Origin: Neelides folsomi
Lineage: Eukaryota > Arthropoda > Collembola > Neelipleona > Neelidae
Direction: 5' to 3'
Length of the DNA: 64,000 nucleotides
Assembly: GCA_034687125.1 (NCBI GenBank)
Contig: JAQGBZ010000035.1
Location: forward strand, 1-64,000
Each line of letters begins with the position of its first letter. Positions within the stretch are counted from its first letter, which is position 1. Shown here piece after piece: positions 1-11,131 of this stretch. The notes beneath the pieces were generated by a model that saw only the letters and a program-made list of their open reading frames with translations, made no database searches and was not told the origin of the DNA. The position numbers were made by a program, and so were the translations under genes.

Positions 1-2815
1 ACTGTTTGCAACTGCAACCCTTATGCAACTTTGTAACGTTGAAGCAACTGAACTGTAAATACCCTGTGTTTGATGGGATGTAACTACTATGAATATCATA
101 CAGACACTTATGCTTCTATGTTTTATGAGTAATCTATGAATATACAAGTGTAGATATAATTGATCAACTGCGAAAATTGATTTAATTTTTTGTATGGAAT
201 TTAAAAAAAAATGAAATAACGTTTTCTAATAATGTATTTATATAGTCATAATAACATTGTCAATTGTAATCGAGATATCTATTTATATATCGAATAGGAA
301 TCATATTAAATGTATAGTAAATATAATTACTAGTATATGAATACCTACACAACTACTATAATGCATATTATAAATATGTTGTACTTGTATTAATAGTGGG
401 AGTAAGATATTAATATAGAGGCAATGTTGGCTAGGTACTGTATCCTACGTTGAGCACTTATGTAAGTAGTTTTAAATTAATGTAAACCAACAAAACTGAA
501 GTAATATTTAGTTATTATATAAAATAATTTTATGACGCATTTACAGATAGTAATACAAATATAATAAGTAACTACATAATAGTAGCATTGAAAGCGTCAT
601 AAATTGTTACAAATATTATTACGTTACTGATTAATTGTTATATTTAAGCAAGGGTAAGACTGAATGTGATGATACGATGACAGAGCTGGTCTGAGCTACC
701 TTCATGAAAATGATTTACATAATAACTATTATACTACCTATTGTATTATTACTTTAATTGATGAAATTACATATACAGGATAAGTTATGATATTTATGGT
801 CGATAAATTGAGAGATTTTAAAGTGAAAGAAACATTGCAAAAAATAACTTGAATATGTATATGTCAATTGCTAATTATTAGCATGATATTTATCAATAAA
901 AGAGCGTGGATGACAAATCCCTTTGCCGATTAAATTCGTCGTAAGAATTTTTTTAAATCTTTCAAAGTTGAAATTATTTATACAATTTTAATATATGTAC
1001 TTTAAATTACAATTAACCAGTTATATACATAAATAGTTTGAATAGCTGTTTCTCTTCTAGTTTATTCATATAAGAGCATTTTGCATTCATTGAGGCAATC
1101 AATTAACAATGTTATAGATGCTTCCACAATAAATATGCATTTTTTGTTGATAATTTGTAATTTGTATTGTATTTCATAATTTACATTAATACGATATGTT
1201 GATTACATGTTAACTATTAAAATGACTGTCAAATTTGTCAATTAAACGCCAGTTTTACCATGCATGACCAATGTGATCAATCGTAACACACAATTTCACA
1301 TTATTGCTTTAGTAATCTAAAATCATTACTGATATGTACTCTTTTGTCTTTTATCTATGTAGGATACTATGTGAAAGATATACCATATACCATACATACA
1401 ATTATAGTGCCAAAATTTTCATTGGATGTTCATTTGTCATTGCTGACTTTACACTTACACATTCATGCCATGCATAATAAAAAAACTTGCGTTTTCACTA
1501 ATGGATTTACGCATTTAAGCTTTACAATGTTTTACGATGATTGAACATTAAATCAATTTTAAGCATGAGTTGAGAAACTCAACACAACGGAACATCTCAC
1601 CTCAAACAATTCAGATTGATTCCAAAACATCATTTTTTGACAAGAGAATTATTATACCTTAGTATGCCTATTTAAGGACTCCATTACTTTTTAAATAATT
1701 TCCTTATACAGAAATTATAAATGATATAATACTAGGTATAGTACATATATCATAGTAGTATTATATCATAAATGGTAGTATAATATCATAAATATCTACA
1801 AGATACAGATATAACGTCATGTAGTGATTTGTATTCATTCAACTAGGCATGCATCGACTTGAGTGGAATATTTCTCCTTCTATAATTATTTAGTATATGA
1901 CCTATTATGATGTTTTCTATTATTATCATTTTATCATCTTGTATAGTATATAAGAAAAAAGTAAGTGATTTGTGCCAACATTTTTAATTCTAACAGAATT
2001 CTTTCGCAAGAATGGGAGAATAAGTTTTTAAGTGGAAATAGTCCCAGGATATGATGTTATGAGTGTCAATTAAGAAGATATTATGAAACAGGTAACATCA
2101 TTGATTAACTACAGACTATAGTAGTAGAATCTGTGATGAGAAATAAAAAAATTGGGCATATGTAATAGTTAAACTTATATAGCAGAACGAAGTTAGCTCA
2201 TTCCGAATTTAGACTGTGAGTTACAAGGTGTGTGAAAGAGAAATTTATTGGCCTTCTTCTCCATTTGATCCATTTTAAGGTGTGAGCAATTTACTGTTTC
2301 ACATCAATTCCACGGTCGATCATCTCTTTCGCCAAATTCTTGTTGAGATTTGCTGCAAAAATTGATGGCCCTATACTCCAATATAAATGAATCCATTCAG
2401 AGCAATTATGATTTCAAAAATATGAATGAAATTCTTCTGACTTGATGTGGAGCAAGTTGAGTCGAGTTTCGTTGTGGTGGTGCAATGAAAAAAGGAGGAT
2501 AAAAAAGACAATCATCGTAAACTAGGTATTATTATAAATCTTTCAAAGGATGTGATGAGGATCGATATTGAGCAAAAACGGAATCTCCTTCCTCCTGAGT
2601 GAGTCGTGTCCAATCCTCCACATAATTCCCAATTTGATGAGAGATAGACAAAGGTTCAAATCCCCATGTGTTTGTTCTATACAGGAAGTTGAGGCTCACT
2701 TTCGCTTTCGTCCCTTCTTCGCTCACGTCGCGAATCATTGCAAATTGTGAATCCTACCTGCCCCAATCCATTTCCTTTTCAATTCTTGTTCAGGCCTTTA
2801 ACAACTTCCTAAAGG
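1..2815. other. AT-rich intergenic spacer, no gene supported
   Basis: This stretch is strongly AT-rich with many short TATGTA/TACATA words and no open frame showing protein-like composition or splice-linked continuation. A short imperfect direct repeat built on GTAGTATTATATCATAAAT occurs twice near 1755-1795. The last few hundred bases become richer in GC as the promoter of the next gene is approached. Confidence 0.7.
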
Positions 2816-2824
2816 CATAAATAG
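2816..2824 (+). promoter_or_regulatory. TATA-like box of the secreted Gly-rich gene
   Basis: CATAAATAG lies about 120 bases before the start codon at 2945. An initiator-like CCAGTCC sits 35-40 bases downstream, near 2860. The placement suits a TATA promoter with a 5' UTR of roughly 85 bases. This is inferred from motif and spacing only. Confidence 0.4.
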
Positions 2825-2944
2825 CAGTGTGGGAAGGATGGACCGGAACACTCCACAAGACCAGTCCTCGTCGTCATCAACTTCCTAAACATTGTAAATA
2901 ATCATATTTACTCATTTAATAAAAGGTCCTTAAATTTAAAATCA

Positions 2945-3612
2945 ATGCGAGGGGCTGTCGTGGGGCCTCTGGGCCTCGTCCTCGTCCTCTTCTTCGTCTC
3001 TGTAGAAGGGTCGTCGGGACGGGAAAAGGGGGAAACCGGGGATTTGAACGAGACGGCTGTCATTGAAGATTTCCGTCAACCGCCCCTGGTTCCGAGACTC
3101 CGAGGAGATCCGGCGGATCTCGACTTGATCCCAGCGGGTAGTAGAAACAATAGGCAATCCTACAGTCGAAGGTCGCCGCCCAAAAGGACCCAATATAGCC
3201 ACTATGATGGGCACTCTGATGGGCGGAAGGGGAAAGGAGGGAATTCGGGGAATCATGGATACCGCGGGAGTTCTGGATATTCCACCGAGGAGTCTTCCGA
3301 GTCGGCCAATAAAGCCGACTATGGAGATTCCCAACACAAAGAAGTAATAATTAATCATTTAATTATTCCATCCGGATTGGGTGAACGACCAATCTTAAGA
3401 TCAAATGATATTGAAAGTATTTATTTTAATAGTTCAAGCACAAGGATGGAGACAGATACGGAGGTAGGAGCGGCGGGTCGGGAAGAACCGGCGGTGGGCG
3501 AGATGGGGGAAGTTACAGTCGAGAGTTCTCGGACCAAAGCCGCTACGGACGAGAATACAGCGCAGATGGAGACGCATTTTACAGATCTGAAGAACCTCAA
3601 CACTTCTATTGA
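2945..3612 (+). CDS. Secreted Gly/Ser/Tyr/Arg-rich protein, two exons, 192 aa
   Basis: Exons are 2945-3343 and 3433-3612, joined in phase 0 across an 89-base GT-AG intron. The protein opens with a signal peptide (MRGAVVGPLGLVLVLFFVSVEG), followed by a charged linker, a tract rich in Arg, Ser, Tyr, Gly and His (residues 65-133), and a Gly/Arg/Ser/Tyr-rich second exon beginning FKHKDGDRYGGRSGG and ending PQHFY. Reading straight through the intron gives a different, unconvincing C-terminus. The spliced frame restores the Gly-rich composition, so I chose it. Composition suggests an extracellular matrix or cuticle-associated protein. I do not recognise a named family. The larger secreted repeat protein 2 kb downstream on the same strand may be a functional neighbour. 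No canonical polyA signal was seen close to the stop. Confidence 0.65.
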
Positions 3613-5555
3613 GAAGAAGGAGAGTAAAGGAGCTTTCTTTTTTCAATCCGCAATTGTTCAACGCGTAACGAACCACACATGCATTACTTGTACGTATGCT
3701 TATTTACTACCTTAAGTGTTTATGTGTATGTCGTTCTTCGCCAACTTTCTTCTCCTATATTACACACTCTCATCGTCTTTTTTCCTGTTGACAAAGAATA
3801 AGAATAGTGTAGATATTATATGTCACACGAGTAATAATGGAACATTATACAACAATGAAAATCATGAGTAAAACCTCTACCTCAATAATCCACGTACAAT
3901 TTATTTCGTAAAATGCGGAGAAGTAATTTCTCATTTGCCACGCTGCACAATGTCTCCTGACCACTTTTCCCTATTTCTCAGAGAGATTTTGACTTCCTCT
4001 CCTTCCTCTTCATCCGTTTCGTGTGATTGCTTTGTGGTTTTTTATGACTTTCTAAATTATTCCATTTGCCTCTTACTTGAAAGAAATTGGTTGTTTTCCA
4101 ACATAAATATAATTTAGTATGGTACATACGTGTGTATATCTATTGTACATGTAGAATCAAAATACTCGGGGGAGTATTAACAACAATTTAATAAGCATTA
4201 TTATTTTCATTATTATTTTCTACTTAAGTTGGTCCATGAAAAATAAAAATTGAATAGAAAAGAAATTCAAAATAAAAATGGGGAAATTAATGTTGATTCA
4301 TATGTACTATTGTTGTAAAGTACAGATAATGTAATATCAGTAAAGTGGATTTGTACCATACGTATAATAAAAAGTATTTTGGAAAATAAAAATTATACCG
4401 ACAAATATCAAAACTTCAATTCATTTAATTTAAAGCTTCATATGTCATAATAATACATTTGCATACTGTGATGCATTATTAGCACAATAAATATTTATGT
4501 ACATTTGTATTTGTAATATCCTTTCATCGTCAATTACGCCATTAATAAAAATGGTATATTTGTATCGATCGTCATTTTATGCATTTTTATATCAAATTTT
4601 CCATTTTTAGCAATGATAATACAAATTTAAAATGCACTAACATTAATAAAAAATTAATTAACATGATGATGACAATGAATGATGACAACAGTTGGGAGAA
4701 AATAGTTTTAAAGAATGGTTCTCAATGAACTGATTTTCCGGCATTTGATTTCCTTTTTAAATCTATTATTGCTGGTTTTGTGTTATGGTCCACTGGTAGG
4801 TTGACAGGATTACGCATTTCGTTCCTAGCTTAAGGACATTTGATACACATGAGGTTGTAGTGAATGAAGGAATTTTGAAATTTTGAGGTTATTTATGGTA
4901 TGTATGGAATGTGTCGGAATCTTTTCCAATCCTTCACTGGGCGTAAATGTTGAGTTGAAGAAACCCTGGCCCATGTATGATTTCGTGTTCTCCATCGGAT
5001 CGAATGGTAAATGAGTGAGGCCTCGGAGAGTTTGGAAAGAGAGATGCATATTTGAAAAAGTGCAGTGTTATTGTTTGGCGAGAGTGAGAGATGGTTTCTC
5101 TGAGGAACTTCCTCTTTGCTCCACTGCCTCCATGAGTGGAGTCAGAGAGAGCAGATAATGTGGAAAGAGTTTCCCCTTTGTGAGGAAGATTCGACACGGG
5201 GTTCGCAAGAGCCCTCGTTGGGTGGCAACCACCTTCAATAATGATGATGATGATGAGAAATGAGGTAAGTGGAGTGCCGTCAGAGACGAGGACGACCACC
5301 GAACAACTTTCCTCACTCCCTCCGCCGACTCCTCCTAATTTCCCGTGAAAAGACGATTAAATGACTGAGGGGTTCTCTTTGGGGACGCTGCTGGAGCGAA
5401 TGAGGAAGCCGTCCGCTCACTCGTGGGATGACATCCTTTTTACGCTCCACGCCTCCAACTTCCCTTCCTCAACGGCCAAATGGCCCAATCTCCTTTTCAA
5501 AAGCCGAAACCTCAAGACGCTCAGGGGACTTTGAGAGTGAAAATTGAGAGAGGAA
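3613..5555. other. Intergenic spacer
   Basis: 3.6-4.8 kb is AT-rich with no supportable gene. 4.8-5.55 kb has higher GC and a short ATGATGATGATGATG run near 5240, but the open frames there are broken on both strands. This part is best read as the upstream region of the next gene. Confidence 0.6.
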
Positions 5556-5564
5556 TATAAAAAG
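5556..5564 (+). promoter_or_regulatory. TATA box of the His-rich secreted gene
   Basis: TATAAAAAG lies 137 bases upstream of the start codon at 5693. A TCATTC initiator sits 30-32 bases downstream (A at about 5588), the spacing expected of an arthropod TATA-Inr core promoter. Confidence 0.65.
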
Positions 5565-5692
5565 GGAGATCGGCACTGGCAGGAATCATTCACAGCTTCC
5601 AACTCCCTCGACGAACACAGTCGCTCATATGCTAGTCACTTCTCCCGATAGCCAGTGAAGAACCCAGCGTGCCAGTGTGTGTGAAGGGCAAG

Positions 5693-7630
5693 ATGCCCGG
5701 ACGCCGAATTCTCTTTTTTGCCTTCCTCCTGGCGACCCTCGCCACGGTCCTCTCACAGGAGGCCCAAGGCACCGACGACGACCAGAATCTGCTAGCAGGA
5801 CAACCCCTGCGGGAGGAACAACGCCCGGCCGAGGACGAGAGTTCGGAAGAGGAAGACGAGGAAGAGGACCAGCCCCAGCTCGGCCTCTTGGAGCTCCTCT
5901 CCCGCGCTGCCCCCAACAACTCGTCGGAGGAGGAAGAGGCCGAGGCCAGTGAATCTCGTGTCATTTACGCCATCGCCCCGGCCGATCTTCAAACGGCCGC
6001 TTCTCAAGTAGCGGAAGTCGACGACCTTGAGGCCGCAGCGACGGGCTATGGAGGGTAAGTGAAAACAAAGCCATGAGCTTTTACCTCAAATCCCCCACTC
6101 CTCCCATCATTTCCAGGCACAGCAAAGGGGGAAAGTACAAGAGTGGCCATCACGGCTCGCAAGGCCACAAGGGACAAAAGGGATATCATGGATATCACGG
6201 CTACAAGAAAGGACATCGAGGGCACTCAAATCATGATCAGCACAAGAGCAACTATGGCTCAAATGCAGGAGCATCAAAGGGATACAAGGTAACGTACATT
6301 GGGAACCTGGGCCTGTGTTAATGGCTTTTTTGAAAAACAGCAAGGGGGTCAGCACTACGGGGGTAAACAACACGGGTCAAAGGGCTCGAAACATGCAAAG
6401 TACGGAAAGAAGGGCGGACATAAGAAAGGACACTCCACCAAGGGGTTTCACAACACTTATCACAAGGTAATAAATAGTCACGATGAACCATTACATCATC
6501 GTTAAAAGAGTCCAAGTTAGTTAACGGCTATTGTTTACAGGATGAGTACAGCAAACAAAAGAAATTTTACGACGATTACCATTCTGGAGGTCATCATGCA
6601 AAACACGGAGACTACGGGTCTCACCACTCCGATCATGGCGGAAAGAAATATCACGGAAAGCACCATGCTGGACACTGGAAAGAAAATCATCACGGCAAAT
6701 ATGGAAACCACAAAAAGGTTCGATCCCTCAATTTTCCCTTCTCATATTAACTGTTGGGCCACGATTTTAATTACTCTTTGATTGTAGGGACATTACGACG
6801 ACAAGCACGCCGGGCACAAAGGCCATCACGGAGAACAAGGTTCAATATTGTGCTATATTTTATATCATAAATATTTATGCATACAAGTTTTACAATTTAA
6901 ATATCATATAGGACACCACGGGTATTACTCGCATCACGGGAACAAGGGCCAACATCACCACAAGTCTCAACACGGTAAGAAGTTCAACTTGATAAAAATT
7001 AATTTTATTGGCCTTCCTTCCAAATCATTATTTGGAGTATCAATGAGTTATTAATACTTGTCATTTGACTCAGGTGGTCACGGACACGGCGGCGGCGGCG
7101 GCCACGGAGGAGGTTATGGGAAAGGTAAACTTTGAACCTCTGTGTGAGAGTGCGAGGAAAAGTTGAGCATTGATGATGCGAATGCGGATATACCTAATAT
7201 AAGGAACATATCTGTTGACCATTCTTTGCTCATCTCTCTCATTTGATTTATATTATATGTTTTATCCCACTCCTACAGCTCAGGTTCATTTATATGTCTC
7301 ATACATTATTTGACTCACTAAAAGAAATATTTGTTGTGTGGAAACCACGCAGGGTATGGTGGCGGCGGATACGGTGGAGGCCACAGGGGTAAGAATTGTA
7401 ATATTTAAGAGTGACCATTTTTCCTTACGAGAATCAGGTTGAGGTTCGGACTCTGGTTGAAAAAGACTGACAGAGAGACCAACTTGTAATTAGCACTGAA
7501 GACTTTTAAAGCTGACAACTTGACGACTCCACTCCAGAGAGACGCTAAATGAAGCGGGCGAAGATGAGTATTCGTATTCATATTAACCCTGGTTTTCATA
7601 GGATATGGCGGAGGCGGCTACGGACATTAA
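5693..7630 (+). CDS. Secreted His/Gly/Lys-rich protein with acidic N-terminal domain, nine exons, 355 aa
   Basis: Exons are 5693-6054, 6117-6288, 6341-6466, 6541-6717, 6788-6839, 6912-6974, 7074-7124, 7353-7388 and 7602-7630. All junctions are GT-AG and the phases join without a break. The order is: signal peptide (residues 1-21); an acidic, Glu/Asp/Ser-rich segment (about 27-95); then basic repeats of Gly-His, His-Gly-Tyr and Gly-Lys-Lys type; a conserved-looking block at 221-279 opening DEYSKQKKFYDDYHSGGHH; and a C-terminal Gly-Tyr-Gly tail coded by small exons of 29-63 bases. Arthropods have many uncharacterised 'histidine-rich glycoprotein' genes with a similar block; assigning this one to that group is from memory. 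The His clusters suggest metal binding or cuticle cross-linking. I picked the Met at 5693, not an upstream one at 5669, because it starts the signal peptide directly. Confidence 0.8.
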
Positions 7631-7881
7631 GTCAAAACCCAACAAACAAACTCCGGTCTTCGAACACGACAAAGGCAACTTGGAATGGATGTCCTCAGTT
7701 AGGAGGATCCTTCGACCAAATCTTGTACATAGTCATTATGATGGCAAGGAACTCACGGAACTCAAAGGAGGATCAGACGGACTCATGTTTCTCTCAACAC
7801 TCATTGTTACCTCGTGGGTCTTCATTTCCTTCTGAGACGATTCTTTATTTTATTAAAATCAACTTACTAGAATGTGTATTA

Positions 7882-7887
7882 AATAAA
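7882..7887 (+). terminator. PolyA signal of the His-rich secreted gene
   Basis: AATAAA occurs about 250 bases after the stop codon at 7628-7630, in an AT-rich 3' region. It is the first canonical signal downstream. Confidence 0.6.
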
Positions 7888-10170
7888 AATATAATTCAAG
7901 CTCATTGGTTATTGTTACCAGAATTTCCTTAAATAAATGGTATTTAATGAGGTTTAGCCCATTAAATGGCATACATAATCCCACTATAATTATGTAATAT
8001 CGCCCTTAACATCTTTGTTTTATAATTTCCAAGCAACGGTTAAATGAATGGTTTCACAAACGAGATTCATCGACTGACTCAACACGTCCTTGTTGTTGGT
8101 CGCAAGGCCGTTTCATGCGTCTTCACCTCTGTCCATTTGAAAGCATAAGAGCATGTGAGAGTTTTGCTCCATACAAAAAAGTAGACATCTTCCACATTGA
8201 ACTATCATTTAGTATTAATTTAAGGAACACTAGTAATAGAATAAATCCTTTTATGCAAGTCTATAATTTTATATTATATCTCCTTTTCTCCATCTAGGCG
8301 TAGTAATATTATGCACTTAACTGTATATGTAACTATAACTCATTTTAAAACTCGTTCTTACGGCTTCATTAAAAGACTATTTTCTTCTCCCCATTTTACC
8401 CTAATTTATTTAATTTAATAACAGGAAAAATAGCAAGATTAAAATAACATCTTGTAAAAATAATTATAAAACTTTAAATTTTCTTATTTAAAAGGCTGTT
8501 TGATTGTTGGGGTGAGAATTGAGAACTGTTTTTTTAAATTGAACAGTAGTCGTAAATGTAATATTTATTCAATGTAGTTTGATTGAAAAGAACGAATACT
8601 GCATATATGAAATTTATTGGATTTGGGGCGGTTGGGGCAGAGAGGATTGAAGGTGGGTAATGGGATGTGGAAGTGAGGAAGCACGTCTGAAGCCATGCGA
8701 ACATGTCGGCCCATCTTCACCTCCAATTTTCCCACTTCATCAATCGTCCGGAATGAAGAGAGGACGGGAAGAGGGGCCAATAAGTTGAATTGGTGTGCAC
8801 TTGTTCACATATTGGGTGACCAGAAGAGAACGTCCGTCTTCTCTCAAATAGGCAGGTCGTGAGGGTTGTTGTGGGGGCCAAGGAGGAAATTGAAGGAGCC
8901 AAAAGAGTGAGGTGGCTGCCGATGACTCTCACCACGATCCTCCTCGTCGTCCCACTACCTTTCACTCTGGAGGTTGAAAGGCTCCACTTCCCTCGCGACC
9001 GTCAACTCAACCGCACGGGTTTCTCCTCGACGCCCAAGTCCACGATGTGATCAGTATACAGGAAGATATTATTACTATGTGAGCCCCGAGTTCTCAGAGT
9101 TTTAGTCCACATGGATTTCCAGGCCGCAACCCTTCCCCATCATCATCATCATTTATCATTGGGCCAAGATGTGCGTCCTTAAGGATCAACACCAAAGTCA
9201 AGACCATTCAAGTGGCGTACTGTAAACTCTCCCTTGTAAATCTAATTGTGCTCCTCGTGAGTTCCCATTTGTGCTGGTGATTAACGGAAGGAAACTCCAC
9301 AAAATACACCTCATCTACATAGAATCAAACTCGGGGGTAATATAATAATCCTATTCAAACTATGAAATTAAATTTCTTTATTTTTCGAGCCCTTAATGTC
9401 AACTGGGCAGGTTTGGAATCAAAGTGAGGCAGACAGTGTAACACATTACCTTTACCACAGTATATATATATTTACTTCTCGACTTCATTTGTTTTTCATT
9501 TTTCCCCTACGATTTCATCCTTTAGTTCATGATGTATATGGACATGTAGCTATTTGTTTACACACTACTTACTACATATCTCTTTCGATGTAGGCAATCA
9601 CGTTTTTTGCCCAGCCATCACATTAGCATCTCTTTCCATCCCCTTCTTCGACAAATGATTGAAGAATGTGTGTAGAGTCGATGCACATAAAACCCGCGTG
9701 TGATTTAAACCTGGGATTTTGAGCCAGGGAATATTTCTCAACTCTCGATGACAACTTGATAGAAGAAAGGTGAGAAGGGGTAAGTAGGGAAATGAGGAGG
9801 CCGAAGATTTATTAATTGGAACCTCCATAATTCCCTTCTTGGAGACCTCAACGTGGGGAGTGAGGAATTATGAAGGGCAGAAAAGAGCAACAGGTGTATG
9901 GGCCATCAATATTCCATATATCCTTTCCGACCATACTTATAGCCCTCAAAACTTGGACTAACTACGTGAGGAAAGATATTAATGAGGATATTGAGATTTG
10001 TGATTGTAGGAAAAACAGGAAATATTAATGAGATGATGGGAGGGTGAGGGGCGATTTGGAGATTATAATATGGATAAGGAAGGGACAAATAAGAATTTGT
10101 ACTATAATTTGTTAGTGATGGGCCCAAGGAGGAGATTTGGACGGTTCCACAGCAGAGCGTCCTATGCTCA
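7888..10170. other. Intergenic region, no confident gene
   Basis: This holds mixed AT-rich and moderate-GC sequence with a CATCATCATCATCAT run near 9140. A short frame at 8922-9050 begins with a hydrophobic, signal-like segment (MTLTTILLVVPLPF) and ends after about 40 residues. I could not find a splice partner for it, so it is not called as a gene. Confidence 0.5.
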
Positions 10171-10181
10171 TATATGTATAA
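10171..10181 (+). promoter_or_regulatory. Possible TATA element of the formin gene
   Basis: TATATGTATAA lies 70-80 bases upstream of the candidate start codon at 10251. The position suits a promoter for the formin transcript, but the first exon is itself uncertain. Confidence 0.25.
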
Positions 10182-10250
10182 TTGGGAGTGGGCAGAGAGA
10201 AGTCTTCGGAGTCTCCTTTAAATCCCCTTAGACGGACTCTGTCGGCAGAG

Positions 10251-10387
10251 ATGACTCAGGCCATTGAGGCTATTGAGGCGGGTAATTGGGGTGAATTGGA
10301 GGCAAAGCTATCTGAAGAATCGGAGAAGAACGTTGAAGCTCATCGGGGCGAAGGAGGCTGTGTGGCTATGGACGAAGGATCGAGGCA
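10251..10387 (+). CDS. Candidate first coding exon of the INF2-like formin
   Basis: The open frame starts MTQAIEAIEAGNWGELEAKL and can end at a GT (10388) in phase 2. That is the phase the next certain exon (11132) needs, giving a Gln codon at the junction. The W-x-x-L-x-x-KL pattern resembles the start of vertebrate INF2, which is suggestive only. If it is right, the predicted formin is 1514 aa. The 744-base interval to the next exon contains no recognisable armadillo-repeat exon. Another first exon, or an internal start at Met codons within 11132-11259, is equally possible. Confidence 0.3.
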
Positions 10388-11131
10388 GTATAGTGGGAGG
10401 CGATGTTGGGGTGTGATAAGAATCGTCCAACAGGTTTTGCCTTCTGGTCAAGGGAACCCCCTGTACAGGACGTATTTGGCCACACCACCTGTTCCTTCTT
10501 TCTCTCTTTGTGGGGTCAGGGTGGGTCAAAGGGGTCGAGCACTTCCTCGTCCTTGTCCTCTGCAGAGGGAAAAATGTCCTCTGTCTCTTCCCAAAGCCCC
10601 GATGTTTCACCGGGATGCGTCGGGGGGTCCACCGACACTCCGGCGACATTCACGTAATCTCACTTGTATATCCACTATAGCCCCCACCATAGCTCAAATG
10701 CAAAGGAAAGGGGCATTTGATCCTCACAAGTGTGCCGAACACCTGACGCCACTCACATACATAAATATGTACATCACCATGAGTACATGATGGATTTGCC
10801 GAGGCGTTTATATGCGGTTCATGAACAAAAGTCGCTCCTTGAGGTCACGAGTATTTCTTGCTTTAATATTTTGATGCGAACCACAACGAGCTGGTTTTTA
10901 TCCACCTTGAGGCTCGAAAAGGGTGCTCGGGCATTTTGTCAAAAACGGTTGACATCGTCGTCCCATTGTTGGGATTTTTCGCGAGACCTTCACCCGATTC
11001 GCCTTATACGGCCGACCTTCATTGCCATTCCTCTTCTGCGAGTTTGATGGGTGTCCATTGAGGACGGTTTGATCACATGACGACCAGATGAAGGTGTTTC
11101 CTAATGTAATTCGTCCTTTGGATTCATTTAG

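Noticed and set aside
2532-2738. Minus-strand 68-codon frame upstream of the first secreted gene
   Set aside because: Composition is not clearly coding, there are no splice signals giving an extension, and it lies in the likely promoter region.
5632-5964. Minus-strand Ser-rich frame across the His-rich gene's first exon
   Set aside because: It is the antisense of the GAG/GAC acidic codons. The plus strand has a TATA box, signal peptide and in-phase exons.
8922-9050. Short hydrophobic-start frame MTLTTILLVVPLPF that could be a small secreted protein
   Set aside because: It ends after about 40 residues with no usable donor. The nearby RYYYYVSPEF-like stretch would need a 15-base intron, which is not plausible.
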